From Syngnathus acus (taxonomy: Eukaryota > Chordata > Actinopteri > Syngnathiformes > Syngnathidae): 64,000 nt of DNA. This document shows, in pieces, positions 39,480 through 56,470 of the stretch. Position 1 is the first letter of the stretch. Each line of letters begins with the position of its first letter. A program made the translations under genes and the position numbers. The notes beneath the pieces are model-generated. The model made no database searches. It was not told the DNA's origin and saw only the letters and a list, made by a program, of their open reading frames with translations. The stretch lies in NCBI RefSeq assembly GCF_901709675.1, contig NC_051087.1, positions 4,917,001 to 4,981,000 on the forward strand, read 5' to 3'.

Positions 39480-42400
39480 ATGAACAAAGGTGAGCCGAAG
39501 TAAACACGATACCTAGCTAAAACACGTTGCCCATCTCTAAATGTCCAATTCATTTAATTAGAAAATATCTTTGCTAACTTTTTCCAAACATGGCTAGTAT
39601 CAAATACTGGTATGATCTGATGAGGAGACATCAATTTCTTCCCCAAAATATTGATCTCAAATTGAAAAAAATCAAATCAATTACGAAACCAAGAGTGGGC
39701 ACATGGTTGTGCATCACGGTCACATTTTGCTGGGCCAGGTCATCAATTGAGCAGGTAAAAAAAATGGAAATGTGAAAAAATTTGTACATTTTAGGCATTC
39801 GGTATTCATGTATGACAACAACACACACACACGAATAATTCAAGACATCATTTTGAACTGGCATTGTGTTGTCACAGCAGTGATGTGGACAGTGAAGGTG
39901 GTGGGTCTGGGAATTGTGGCCTTCTCCCTCAGTGTGGAACTGCTGTGGAAGCTCCTGCGGCGCCTTCAGGCTCCGCCGACTCTGAACGAGGTCCTCTTCT
40001 TTCCCTCAAAAATGGTCTGCATGGAGCACATCTTCTCTCCCTCTTCCCCCAAGTGAGTGACTTTGCGTCGAGCATAACGAAGCCGCTGTGACTCACAACA
40101 GTGCGAGAGCGATCTTTGTGTTCTGCGTACTTTTTGTATTAATCAACACGTTTGCAGGCACAAGAACATCTTTTCAGCCAGCACAACGTCCTTGAGGAAT
40201 AGAAGTGGCGATAGTCAAATGTTTGAAAGAAATCTGTCCTCAACTGAGTATTGTAATAGTTGATTTTATGTCCTTTCAGCTCCTGTCACTGCCCGTTGCC
40301 TCATGGTGTAGAGACGTCCTTCACCCGTCTTCTCCGCATCATCCTGTCAGCGTCCTCCTCTCTGGACTTGTGTTTGTTTTCTTTTTCCAACATGGAATTG
40401 AGTAGGGCCGTTCTGTACATGTACAAACAAAAGATAACTATCAGAGTCCTTGTGGACAAGACCTACTCCATCATGACTGGCTCCCAGGTTGGAGCCCTCC
40501 GCAGGGGAGGTGAGTGTTTTTTAATTGAACATTTGCATTGTGTCCTTGTTACAAACAGTAATGTTTTCTATCGTTGGAAAAAAATATTAAAATTAACAAA
40601 TAATTTTGACTGTTTAATTAACTCCATTGTTGTCTTATCCGTAGATAGATTCTTTTATATTGTTATTATAAATTGTATATCTTTTTTTTCTTCGATCCAT
40701 TTATTTTAAGCAGTTTGAATCGATTTTAATCCCATTTTCAATCAATCACGACTTTTCTAATCTGTTTGCTTAGTTAAAAAAAAATGCAGTTTATGTTTAA
40801 GCTCAAGATGTCTTGTGACATTTGCTGTCGTTTCGCATGAATTACGATATTACTCCAAATTTTACGATTTTTTTTGTGGCGCGGGGGTCATTCAAGTTGA
40901 AATAACTGAATTAAAATGAAACACACTAGGGGGTGATTTTGTGGAGCTCCTGGCAGAGTCTGCCGGAAATGACTCAGGAAGATGCTCACTCGGTTCTTGG
41001 ACTAGCGGCATCGATGCCAAGAAGTCTCTCCCGTGTAGTTGTTGGGCGTTGAATGGAGGGATGACAGCAGATGTCTGACCTAATGGACTCTCGCTCCGTG
41101 AAAGGCTTTGTGTGCTCCGTCTCCCTCTCGCTAGCTCCCTTTCTCTTTCAGCCTTCCGCATTTGCTAAATTGCCGCTGCTGTGTATTGTTAAGTAAGGAT
41201 TAAGTAAGTAAGAAATTGGCAACGTGGATGGCAGATTTCATTAGGCCAAGTGTTTGCGAGTGTGCGTGCTTGTGAGGATGTCGAGCACTTCAATTCAGCC
41301 GTTGTGTCTTGTCTTTGTCTTGCATGCTGCTTTCGTGCTTTAAGTTGCTGAATCAGTGGCAGGAGAGCATACGGTGCGAACCCATCAATACCTTTCTGCT
41401 CTTCTGGAAACCTCCAGGAACTAAGTAGAGCATTCATTTTTTTCATTTTAGATTTAAGTAACAATATGGTTGACTTTAATGCAAATAAAATTGATCTGAT
41501 TATTCGATCAACAAGAAATACCGATTCTACAAAAATCAACGGCACTCAATTTCAGGATAAAGTCAAATGACTGATTCAAGTGGCTTCAAGTGGGGGAAAA
41601 AAGAATTTTTTCCCAATATCTTGACTGCAGTTTTGTAAAGGTTTCGTCACGGCACAAGTGAGAGTGGATATTTAAAGCGCCTCTTCAGGTTCAAGTAGCA
41701 GCTTGTCGAGACAAGGGCCTGCTGCCGTTTCCGATGTGATCTTAATTTTTTCTGATGAATCACAGAATTAAATTCAACATTTAGAGGAGGGAAACCATTC
41801 AGGGTAGTTCCGAAACAATCATGAACACACTTCTACACAAGGAAATCAGTCATTGGCGCCGGCCATATGTAATAGTCACATGCCAATATATACATTGAAG
41901 TGAATGCAATATAATCACAATGGCACTCTATAAATCCCCTCACACACGCATCGTCATGCCTTTTAGTGAATCGGCCTGATCTGAGCAGAGCTGCTGTTGG
42001 CCTTCATCCAGCCAGCGTAATAAATAGTTGCATTTCAGCCCCTCTCAAGCCAGACAAGTGAGCCAGCCACATGCACCGTCTGGCAACGCGGCCAGACTCG
42101 TTGGAGACGTCCCGCGAGCCGGCATTTTACCTGATTGCTTTTCCCGCAATGCACTCTTGTGGCGGGCGGTATTTTGCTTTTCTTTTTCTGAGGTCAGAGG
42201 TTGCGATTTACATTTTCATAGACACGTCGAGCACTATACGACGTGTTTAATTCCTTAATCACCGAGCCAGGTTGTGAAGTCCTTTTTGCCTCCCTCTCTA
42301 ATTCATCATGTTCCAACTACACATTTTACATTGAGTTGGCATTCCAAATGCTGCACAGAACAAGACTTCAGTTTTTATTCTCACGCCAAGTGAAAAATAC

Positions 42401-42855
42401 GCCGTGTATGTTTATTCAGATGGGCCCTCAAACCGCACCTTTGTACTCCTGGATGCGAAGTCCCGGCCAAATGTATTCTGTATGTTGTAGGATCAATACG
42501 GCCATTTCACTTTCTTTTTCCGACTTTGTTCTACCTGATTGTTTCTCGAGCACACCAGTTCATCCATAATGCATTGAAATGCTGTCATTCCTCACTCTCC
42601 TCCTCCTCCTCAGGGATCTGCGTGCGCAACGTGGGCCGCTATGTGCACATGCATCACAAGTTTGCTGTGGTGGACGGCCGACGCCTCGTCACAGGCTCCC
42701 TCAACTGGACGCTAGCGGCGGTGCAGCGCAACGCAGAGAACGTCCTGGTCACCGAGGAGCCGCGTCTGGTCCAACCCTTCGTCGAAGAGTTTTGTAGGTT
42801 GTGGGCGGACAGCGACCCAGCTCGGAATAGACCTCTAATGATTAGCACTGTGTGA
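39480..42855 (+). CDS. pld6: Mitochondrial phospholipase D family nuclease PLD6 (MitoPLD/Zucchini)
   Basis: An outer-mitochondrial-membrane endonuclease that cuts piRNA precursors; it has also been described as a cardiolipin hydrolase in mitochondrial fusion. Exons: 39480-39489 (10 coding bases), 39881-40052, 40280-40509 and 42614-42855, giving 217 residues. An in-frame ATG at 39883, just inside exon 2, gives 213. The N-terminus is one membrane anchor (about 8-26). A CCCH-type zinc site typical of Zucchini is present at C50, C63, C65 and H69 (VCMEHIF, SCHCPLPHG). The single HKD motif, HHKFAVVDGRRLVTGSLNWT, has all catalytic residues (HxK, D and GSxN). One motif per chain implies a homodimer. 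Human PLD6 lies on chromosome 17, away from relatives of the other genes here. Confidence 0.93.
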
Positions 42856-44119
42856 TAGTCAGAAAAAAAAAGGCAGTTTTGTGTTGAATTCCTAATAAGA
42901 GTTAAATGGGACACATATTGACATAGCATCACAAAGCGTGAAAAGCATTTAAATTCGCAACATTTCAATTTTTTCTTCATATTCTTAATAATAAGCGTGT
43001 TTTCAAAGTTTTGTACTTTTGTAATTTGTGATTACATTTTTAGAAGATACGTGGATGACAACAAAAGTTAAGTAAAGTCCAATTTTCACTTTTTCATTGG
43101 AAAAAATTGTTACTTTGCCTCAGGGTAGTTACGAAAATGTTCTCTCTAGTGTGGCCAAAGGGTGTCAGAAATGAATGGACCCTCACTTTTTGTTTTCTTT
43201 GATAAAATGTTTTAGGTACCACGTCTTTTTGGATCTTAGTCCCCATTTTATTTGTTTTAAACATTTTAGCTTTGCGGCGGTTCACGTTATTTTTGTGTAT
43301 CACCAAAGCTTGGGTTTGATTTTGTGTTGTAACAGCTGCGTTTTCAGAGAATTGTTGTTGGAATCATTTCAAAATGACTTATTAAGACTGTGTTTATGTT
43401 TACTGTGTTTTATGGGCAGTCTCAGAACCAATTAAATCCAAATTGTTTTTCAGCATGTCAACTATTCTGCTCCACAGCTGTCGTTTTTGTTTTCCTCTTC
43501 TTGCTCAATTTGGATTCCCAAGAAGCAGCAATAGCGGATCATAGAAGTGTTATCAGCACTCAACAACACAATCCATTGAACATCATCTTTTTTGGAAATA
43601 CTTCAAATGCATGCATGACTGCTTGCTGCAGTCTTTTAAGATCTTTGCTCGGGTTATGTGTGCTAAATGACAATGTCAAACATAAGGAATCAGCTGCCGC
43701 CTTACGTAAGGGACCGATTTAACAAAGCAGGTCATGAGTTGATATGCGCAACTCCTGCGCAATTTACGCCCAAACCGGTTTGGGTGCACTAAGGAGACCG
43801 ATGCCGGAAACTTATTTGAGTCCAGTTTCAAAATAAAGACGTGACAATTTACATGTTGGCAGAGCCGTTTTAAGGAGAATGGATACAAGAGAATAAGTAT
43901 CTAATTCTGTAAATTAGCGTTCATAAAAAACATTCCTCAATTTTATGAACACTTTAGTATGAAAAGACAGATTGTCGCTGTCTCTTTGTTGAAACTATTG
44001 TAATACTTTAAGGTTTCATTCATCACAATAAAAGACCGAGTGGTGTTGCATATCACTTTAATATATCGCTCTCGTTTTACAACCATTTCATCCAACATCA
44101 GTTTTGGTCTTACTTCGAC

Positions 44120-44270
44120 AGACAAGACCGGAAGTACTCCGTCTTTACGACCGCGGACTTGACCACGTCGTAAAGTGGACGTCCTGGCCAGGAGCGGCAT
44201 ACACACTGATCCCCCCAGCTGGAGGTCGAGAACGATCGCGTGGGACGGAGGGAGCAAACTCAGCCAAGGT
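44120..44270 (+). promoter_or_regulatory. Candidate rab3d promoter or first exon
   Basis: A CpG-rich island of about 150 bp in AT-rich DNA with an ETS consensus ACCGGAAGT at 44127-44135. A possible but weak donor (CCAAG|GTACCG) lies at about 44270. It is the most promoter-like block upstream of the rab3d coding exon. It could instead belong to an unknown transcript. Confidence 0.25.
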
Positions 44271-44845
44271 ACCGACGGCGTGCTCAATAAAATGAAAAAA
44301 TAAACACAACCAAAAAATAGTTTGTTAAACATTAAAACTGCTGTTGCATGTGAATTTACCAACTCAAAATGCGCGTAATTGCAACAATCGTCAACAAGTG
44401 TCATGTCCCCCATGTGTCCTGCAGGCTTGTCACCTTGCACACACGAACGCACACACTTATCATGTCAACATTGCATTATCTTAATCTTTACAAAATCAAG
44501 GCCTGCAGGCCCGATCCAGCCCATCACGTCATTATATGGAGCCTGTAAAAACCTTGAAATTTCCTTGCAAAACTAGTCATACAAATGCCAACAACTCACA
44601 CAAAGGATACGGTAATTTGGTACAAGCAATGAACATGCCACACGCCTAGTCCGTAAACAAACACAGAGCAGCGCAGCTTCTGACTGACTGGCAGTTTAAA
44701 AAAAGCTAGCGTGGTACAAACACAACTTCCTGTAAACATTTACACCAGGCACTTAAATCAGATAGAGCCAAATCAATTAAAAACGCTGTAATTAGTGTTT
44801 TTAAAGCATAAGCATTCCAACATCTGCTTAATTTTAAATGTCATT

Positions 44846-44872
44846 ATATCTCGTTTAAACAAAACGAGATAT
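44846..44872. repeat. Short palindrome, 11-bp arms
   Basis: ATATCTCGTTT and its exact reverse complement flank a 5-base loop. There is no adjacent gene end. Possibly the tip of a lost transposon. Confidence 0.55.
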
Positions 44873-45723
44873 TTTTTTGTTTTGTTTTTTTGACTGTGCC
44901 CAATGTAAACCTAACCATGAACTAAAAGCGAGTTACAGACGGAATACAAGTTTGACACCCCTGATCTTAATCCTTAACATGTATGTGTTTTGTATGTGTT
45001 GCTGAGCAAGACCTTCTTTATATTGGTGGGAGTGGTAATGCTGATCAGGTCCCCAGAGAGAACGAGAGAGGGAGGGAGGGAGGAAGGTGGGTGGACGTGA
45101 GGACGAATGCACGCTTCAGCATCCTGATGATGCTGGAAGACGTTGAATGGCTGAAGATGAATGAGTGGGTGATGATGGATGAGACGCGCAGGGCTCAGAA
45201 TCGACCGGCGCCATAAGCTTGGAGGCCGCGTTGAGAAATGACCAACAAGAGTCTCGGGTGACGGATAAAGAGGGATGGAGGGAGTAGCGGGTGGGCGGGG
45301 CACAGCCAGGCCGTGATTCATGGCCGTGCTGTGACAAGGCAAGATGGAGTGTCTTTAAAGCAACACTTCCATTTACCATTTACTCAGCTATTACCCGGGG
45401 GATGGCTTTCTGACGGGTGAGCGTTAACTTGAATTGCCGAGCAGCTGAGATCCTTTACTGTGACATGGCGGGCCTTTTCACACTCTCTTGGTCGGGATCA
45501 CAGCTTCCAAGCACAAGGAGATGCCAGTCAAACGCCATATTTATTCTGTTTAAGTTTTTTGTCCCAACAGACAAGTTATCGGCTTGAGGAATTTGTATAT
45601 TAATTTTATTTGTATAGTGGCAAAGTTGAGATATCAGAACTTTTGATATGGAGTAAGTTAAGGGCCAGCACACTATTAAATATTAGAACTAAGCAATTTT
45701 GCAACTAACTAACTAACTGGCTG

Positions 45724-45750
45724 TAAATAAATAAATAAATAAATAAATAT
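45724..45750. repeat. (AAAT)n microsatellite
   Basis: About six and a half units of a pure tetranucleotide. Confidence 0.9.
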
Positions 45751-46042
45751 GGATGTAGAGAAAAAAACAAAGTTTACAGACTAACTATATTTTTTCTCCA
45801 AAATTGCAGCCTCTGCGATTTAAAAAGTACAAACTACTACATGTTGATTTCAATTTGAATTTGATTCATTGTATAAATATTCTGGCAACAATGCACCAGA
45901 ACTAGACAAGTTCGAGTGATTCATGAACAGTCAATTTTGTACCAACCCAAACGTCTGCTTAAATCTGAAGCCGACTTTCAAAATGACAAGGAGCCCAACT
46001 CAAGCAAAAAAAAATGACTGCATAACTCTCCCGCTTTTACAG

Positions 46043-49844
<3,802 letters not shown>

Positions 49845-50279
49845 TCACTAAAACACACTTTGCTTGTCGACCTATACTTCTTCAATCGGGCCTTATTTGA
49901 ATGTGACTGTTACACGAGAATACCAAAGAATTGCTGTGCAAACACGTGCCTTTTACCTTGCCACTTTTATTATTTATCACTTTTGTGTGTGTGGAAACAG
50001 GCACCTGTTGTCGCAGGCAAACACATGGACCAAACCTGAGAGCAGTGAGGATCGCAGTAGTTGTGTCATGCTACCCCCTTGTGGCTGCGTTAGGAAGTTG
50101 CATGACTGTGACGTCAAGGTACAAGGGTGGTGGGGGCTCATTACTGTTAGAATTGAGTGATTTTGTTTTTTTTACTGTAAATGGCAAAACAATATTTCTT
50201 TAACCATGTTTTTTTTCATCTGCCTTCAAATTGGAGAATTTAAAGGGTGCTTTGCAGCATGTTTGTTGTCATGTTTTGG

Positions 50280-50285
50280 AATAAA
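50280..50285 (+). terminator. Probable rab3d poly(A) signal AATAAA
   Basis: A canonical hexamer 436 bp after the rab3d stop, followed by a T- and TG-rich stretch. Confidence 0.55.
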
Positions 50286-52515
50286 ATACTTAATATCTTA
50301 TTTAATTTGTATTTGTTCCACATTGTTGTTGTTTTTATGACCAAAATGAGGGTTTTTAGATTTTGCGTTCTCAAAAAAGTTGGCCCATCAGGGATAGTTA
50401 GATCTTGACCTCATTTCAATTTGTTATGGCGCATTTAGTTTACTGTGTTCATTTTATTGGCCTCCAATTTGAAGTGACCCAGTTGACGTACTCCAGATAA
50501 GAAATCTTTTATAGGTAGGTCAATATTTCTAATTTCACCGGGAATCAGCTGTAAATGCTTGCGGTTGTCGTAAATGTTGCCATGTCTGAAGGGACTTTGA
50601 CCACCTTATCTGCCAAGCAAAAAAAAAAAAAAAAAAAAAGTCAGTCGTACAGGGCATGAAGTCCTTTCTCCTCCCCTATCTACATTATATGTGTGTGGTA
50701 AACCAGAGAGAAGATAAAACAAGTCACGGAAACGTTTTGCTGCACACACTCCTGATTGATCGACACAACTGCGGCACCGGTATGAACTCTGCTGTATTTT
50801 TTTTTATGTCACTGTATTGTCGAATAGTTGTCAGGCGGAGCTTAGAAACGGTATATTTTCTTAAAAATTCAGATATAACATGCGTTAATTGTTTAAACAG
50901 AAACATGCCACTTTGAGTTGGTATTACGTTGGCAAACTGTTAAATGAACTATGACAACAACTTCAAATGGAAAATAAGGATCCCATTCATTACAAACCTT
51001 ACATTTTCTTTAAATTTTCTTTTAATTTATTTTAAACTTTCCCTTCATTTCAAATATAATATATTGTGAATTTGTGGACATATACGTCCTTATACTGTGC
51101 TTACTTCTTATTGGGCTATGATAAAATAGTTGCAACGCAATAGTATATAGGGAAAACTGTTATTTTCTGCGCTAAAATTTAGTCAAATTCACGATTGGAT
51201 TAAAAATGGAACTGTATTTATTACAGAAATGATGAATGGCCTTCTGAAAATATGAATGAATGAATGTTTATACAAATTTGACTTTTTTTAATTGAACCAC
51301 TGAAATAAATGATAGTAGTTAGAAATAGTGCTGGTTGATGCGTCAGAGAATTTCATGGCCATCCATAAAACCCATATAAATCCTCCTAAGCAATTATATT
51401 ATTTTCAACAGTTGACTTACTTTAGTAGCATTGCATTTATAAACAAATTCAGCTTTGTTATATTATTCCAACTTTATTCTTGTAATGTTACAATCTAATT
51501 CTAAAAAAAACATTTTATGATTATTATGTATGACTTTATCTCATAATATTTCAACTTTATTCTTGTCACAATATTCTTTTCCTTTATTTTATAACTTTAC
51601 TCTTCTCATATCATAATGCTTTTTTGATAACTGTCTAGTTTCAAAAAATCGATCTTTAAATTTCACTATAAAATACAACTTTTCATCATATTTATTAAAA
51701 ATATTGTCCCACGATAATAAAAGTCCAAATATTAAGAATAAGGTATGCTCATAATTCAGAGCAGTTCTTTTCCCAGTTCCGCTACCTTCAAACGATTTAG
51801 GATGCTGACGACATGGAAAATATTTTACTGTTTCTTTGGGAACAAGTTTGCCAAGTAGGTGGCTGATGTCATTGCCAGTTAGAGCAGCCATAAAGACGGA
51901 AAAAAAGATAACTGTAAAATTCTTTACGCCGGGATCAGAGGTTAACAAAGTTGTGTAAGTTCAGAAACAAGGTGTGTTTTATAGCATCACTGTGCTGCCT
52001 GTGACGTGACAATGCCTCTCATTTGTCATTAATGATTATTTTATTGGATTTGTTATCAAAGGCCACTTGAATAAGTGGCGCCAGATCACAAGGGCTTTAA
52101 CTTTTTATCAACTTTGATGAGAGCCTCCTTTATCTGGAAAGGAGTGGAAAAAAGACACGTAACACCACTATCTTACTTATTACAGAAACGGACATTTAAG
52201 CCTGCAAAACTTGCCAGGAGTGGAAGGGGAAGCCCGGGTTTGCTAATTTGTCTAGTTAATGTCTAACTAAAGCAAACGTGAGCAATGTCGATCGAGTTTT
52301 GTTCACTTCCTGTTGGACCAACAAACTTGTATGAAGGCAAAAAAAGTGTTATATTATTAACTTTTTTATCTTTAAAAATACCTGAAAAAATATCCTGGTG
52401 ACATTTGACTTATTTTAAGGATAGTCACTCCATAGATTTAAAACTAACAACCTGTGCATCACCACTCACGGCTTTTATTTATGTGCTTGTTTGTTTTTTC
52501 TTCTTGTCTCAACAG
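50286..52515. other. Intergenic DNA between rab3d and the tetraspanin
   Basis: AT-rich, with a 21-base A run at 50619-50639. No gene seen. The tetraspanin 5' UTR exon must lie here or be absent. Confidence 0.45.
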
Positions 52516-52534
52516 TGTGAAAACATCCGCCAAG

Positions 52535-53919
52535 ATGTGTTGCTCAAGTTTTCTCAAAATGATGATGTTCATCTTCAATGGTGCCATCTTTGTAAGTTGG
52601 TTCTCAGATCAATTTTAGGCCTTAGCTTGCAAACATCACATGAGCAAACTTGCTAATACGTCACGAGTGCCTCATGCTGCTTTTGCTGGATTTTCAGGTA
52701 GCAGGTGCTGCCGTCCTTGGAGTGGGCATTTGGGTAAAGGTGGACAGCAACTCCTTCATGGGACTCGTGGATGGCGTGGAGGAACTTCCGTCGGAGATTA
52801 CCCAGGTGGCCAACGTGGGCTACCTACTGATCGGCGTGGGTTCCGTGCTGGCGGTTATCGGCTTCCTGGGTTGCTGCGGTGCCGTCAAGGAGAGCAAGTG
52901 CATGCTGCTGACGGTGAGTATCCGCAATTCAATTTGATTAATTAGGAATTGCTAAAAGGAAAAGTGATTCTCTACCAAATGTTCAAAACTTTAGGCGAGC
53001 ATATTATTTTTGTTTTTGCTACTTTCTGGTTCATGGACGATAAAATTGAGATATAAAATTGTACCATTTTGACTTCATTTCCATTCTCCTCTTTCAGTTC
53101 TTCAGTATCGTGCTGATCATTTTCCTCATTGAGGTCGCCGCTGCGGTGGTGGTGCTTGTTTTCAAGGACTTTGTAAGTAAAGGCGACCCATTAACAAGCT
53201 TAAGGTGCTTGGAAGATGTTCTGAGAATTTGTTCACAATCCTCAGGCAGAAGATCTCTTTAACAGTCTCGAAACTGAAATCCACAAGAGCCTCGTTACCA
53301 ACTACGGAGAAGACGAGACCTTGACGTCACTGTGGAATTCCACTATGGCGGGGGTAGGACCACTATTTTGACCGAAAAAGTATTTAGACATCATTATAAG
53401 ACATGACTGATATTAATGCTGTCTTCACAGTTCCAGTGCTGTGGATACAAGAACTACACGGATTTCGACGGCTCCCCCTTCCAAGACATGAATGGAAACT
53501 TTTACCCACCACAGTGTTGCAACGGGACGTCAATCGGCGAAGCGTGCAGCCAGTTGTCGGCGCAAATCGCCGCAAACCTGCAGGTGCTTTGGCGACCACT
53601 CATTTGGTGAATTTTCTTCTCATTGGGTTGCTTGAACTTTGTCATCTCTCCATCAGTTGGTGGATGGCTGCCTCAACAAGCTGCTGCAGTTCATTGAGGC
53701 AAACACGCCCATCGTTGCAGGCGTGGCTCTCGGAATCGCCGCTCTTGAGGTATAAAGACACAAATACATATTCAAAACTATTTTGAAGAAGAATTCAATC
53801 TTTTTTTTTGTAAAAAAAAAAGAAAAAAGAAAAACTTCTCACACCATTGTTGATCTTATTTGCAGATTGCTGCCATGGTGGTTTCAATGGTTCTCTACAA
53901 GGATATTGGCAATAAATGA
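52535..53919 (+). CDS. tspan16: Tetraspanin, TSPAN1/TSPAN16 group
   Basis: A four-span membrane scaffold protein that builds tetraspanin microdomains. Seven coding exons, 52535-52591, 52698-52913, 53098-53172, 53246-53353, 53431-53583, 53657-53749 and 53866-53919, are all phase 0 and give 251 residues. The first extracellular loop follows TM1. TM2 and TM3 carry GCCGAVKESKC and the FFSIVLIIFLIEVAAA block. The large loop has CCG at 155-157, the pair C181-C182 and C191 and C208, so six cysteines for three disulfides. The core NYTDFDGSPF is closest to TSPAN1 and TSPAN16 as I remember them. The position beside rab3d, as in human, favours tspan16; overall sequence could equally be labelled tspan1-like. 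Several introns are only 75-120 bp. Confidence 0.88.
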
Positions 53920-54211
53920 TGATCACTTTTTATTTGATGAAAACAGATGATAATTATTTAGCTTGTGTGTTGTTTCCAATTAGTAAAGCTGGTTAGGCCA
54001 AAACTGACAAAAAAAAGCTAGCCTGTCCTTTCGGTTTGTGAGTGTCGGTGATTGACAGGGATTTATTTGTGTTTCAATGGCTGTCAGGAACTGCCATTGT
54101 GCACATGGATTCATTGATCCTGTAATATTAAAATAATCAAAAACAAACAAAAAAAATGCCATACATTGCCAATGTGCTAAATGTATTTTTTTATATTTAA
54201 TCACTTTAAGA

Positions 54212-54217
54212 AATAAA
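54212..54217 (+). terminator. Probable tetraspanin poly(A) signal AATAAA
   Basis: A canonical hexamer 293 bp after the tetraspanin stop codon, followed by a T-rich stretch. Confidence 0.5.
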
Positions 54218-55580
54218 AGAGAACTTTCTTTTTCAGTTTGCACATCGACTACGTTGACATGTTGTCAGTATTGTAAGGACAGAATTTGGGTTTCTGAAAG
54301 TTTCGGAATAACCCATTCAAATGCCTCAACGGACAGAATCTCCTGAATAAAACGGCGACGCACTTGAAACATTTGAAGATGCACAGCATGAAATGACAAC
54401 AATACTCGCATATTGTTCTTTTTTTCTACCTTGTTACATTGTTGATAATTATTTTGAGCAATCTTTAATGTGCTCATTAATCGTCATGAATTATCATTAC
54501 TACACGCCTACAATATGTAAAATCGTTAAAGCACTTTAAAACATGTAGTGTACGAGTCATGGGGTGTGTACTCATTTTATTGTCCTGATAAATCTTGTGG
54601 GTTTGAACGTTTCACAGTTTATCACATAAGCTCTTTCAATCAATGCACTTTTGTGGTTTTTGTAGCTCCTGTATTTCTTTTAAATCTCCTGACAGCTTGC
54701 AGCTTTTGGGAATGGTAGCATCAGCTGCTGGACATTTAAATCAAACTAGACAAACAACATTATGACTCCAAACACATTTTGGAGGAAAAAGAAATTAGTT
54801 GCATGAGCCATCCGTCACAGTGATGTCATTTTCAGTTGATAGCAAATGGCCGCCATTTGAGATGGAAAAAAAATGGGTGGATTTTGCTGCTAAATTCATA
54901 TTCTACAAAATGCATTTACAAACATATGGGACTCTGATACTAAAAGAAGAAATACAATTAACAATACCTCTGAACTAAATGTAAAAAACTAGTAAAGCAA
55001 TATGTATGAAGAAAAATATTGTACTGTATAAAAGAGCAAAAAATTACAGTTGGGTCAATTACAGTGTATGAATTATTCTTGTGTTTCTAAAATTTCAGTT
55101 TAGAGGAAAAAAGAGGGCCAAAATATGCTTCTCCTGACTCAATTGAATTGTTAAAGATATTTTTCAATTAATAACTCCTTAAACTGCACAATATTATCTT
55201 TGTAGCGCCATAATTTGATTGAACTCACTCATTGAAGCAAGACGATAATTGGAATCATGTGTTTGCAGTGCCCTCTAGTGGACACAGTGTTGTTAGCATT
55301 CTGACCTTCTTGCTTGCATGGATCGCATTGATGTATGGCAGGTTCTGGGAGGCCTGCAATGTCTTCTAACACCTGTAGACCTCCATGAGAAAGTTAAACA
55401 GTGCCACTGTTGGATCTTTGACGGTCCGGCGTGTGATCAGGTCACGGTGTGTGGACCACACTGAAGTGTAATGCAGTAATAATGATGGGAGCTCATTTCA
55501 GCACTTGTTCTTGCTGTTGTGGGAATCAGTGAGCAGGAGGTGACTTGACTGTCACATAAAGTCATTATGGCTTTACAGCC
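54218..55580. other. Intergenic DNA between the tetraspanin and dand5
   Basis: AT-rich without coding signals. A CTCF-like core lies at 55270-55281 and a more complex stretch begins at about 55300. Confidence 0.45.
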
Positions 55581-56345
55581 TTCAGCGCGTGAGAACGCCG
55601 GACGAGGCGTGACGCCGCACGTTAAGACCCTGATAGCTTAGTCCAATCAGCCTTCTCAGCTTTTACATTTACCTTTTGTACACTACGCTTAAAAAAATAT
55701 ATACATATATATATATGACGAAAAAATTCAGGAAAACCACAGATTTGTGAGATTTGTTTCTCATTATGAGAAACAAAAAATAATGAAACACTATGTTTGT
55801 GTAATAAAATCTAAATGGTATCATATTAAAATAATACGACATTTTTATCAAAGAAAACAGTTCAGTTGTATTGAACTTTTAATTACAGTACAGTTACTCA
55901 TTCTTTTTTAACTTTGATGTATTTTCTATTTTTTTTATTTCTGTCTTCATTAATTATAGTCTTGTTTTCCTTCATCTAGGTGTAATGTTAATGTTCACAC
56001 TGTGTATATAATGTTAGAGTGGCTTACCACAGTATTGCATAATACTTTATGGAATAAATCTGCCTTATTTCTTGAATGAACACGTATGCCTACTATGTCA
56101 CTGTAATCTAATGTTGGCTGTAACAGAGGTACTTGCACAGGTAAGGAACTCATTTATCTTGCTATTTGCCATATATATGTTTTTCTTTTTTGTTTGTTAT
56201 CCTGAAATTGCTGCCTGCCTTTTGAAGCTCGCTGTGACGTCTGCTGCTGTGTGGGAAATGTGACACCTTCTTTCCTTTCAAGTGCAGGTAAGAGCCACCA
56301 TTGTGTATAAAAGCACTCCTTCCTTCACTTTACCGCAGCACTGAC
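55580..56345 (+). promoter_or_regulatory. dand5: dand5 upstream region: TATA box and RBPJ-type sites
   Basis: A TATA box TATAAAAG lies at 56306-56313, which would start transcription near 56335-56340 and leave a 5' UTR of about 130 bases. TGTGGGAA at 56250-56257 and CGTGAGAA at 55588-55595 both fit the RBPJ (Notch effector) consensus YGTGRGAA. Notch control of charon around Kupffer's vesicle is known in zebrafish, so the motifs make sense. Their function here is inference. Confidence 0.5.
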
Positions 56346-56470
56346 AGCAAGGTCACCATTTGGGTACCTTGGACCAAACCACCTCCCTAGAATTTTTTAT
56401 CTCTACCATTTTGCATTTAGTTTTATTCAAATTGAATATATATTTTTTGTTAATTAATTATTTTATCATC

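Larger units (their letters stand above)
42856..46042. other. Intergenic region between pld6 and rab3d (contains the undefined rab3d 5' end)
   Basis: No other coding gene is supported. The rab3d coding exon begins directly after an acceptor, so at least one 5' UTR exon must lie here. The best GC-rich candidate is 44120-44270. An inverted repeat sits at 44846-44872 and an AAAT repeat at 45724-45750. Confidence 0.4.

Noticed and set aside
43943-44452. 169-codon minus-strand frame upstream of rab3d
   Set aside because: No recognisable domain; it crosses both AT-rich DNA and the CpG-rich block without matching splice sites.
56360-56470. Longer dand5 N-terminus beginning at 56360
   Set aside because: The codon at 56360 is TTG, not ATG, and the stretch is AT-rich leader. 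The ATG at 56471 starts a proper signal peptide.
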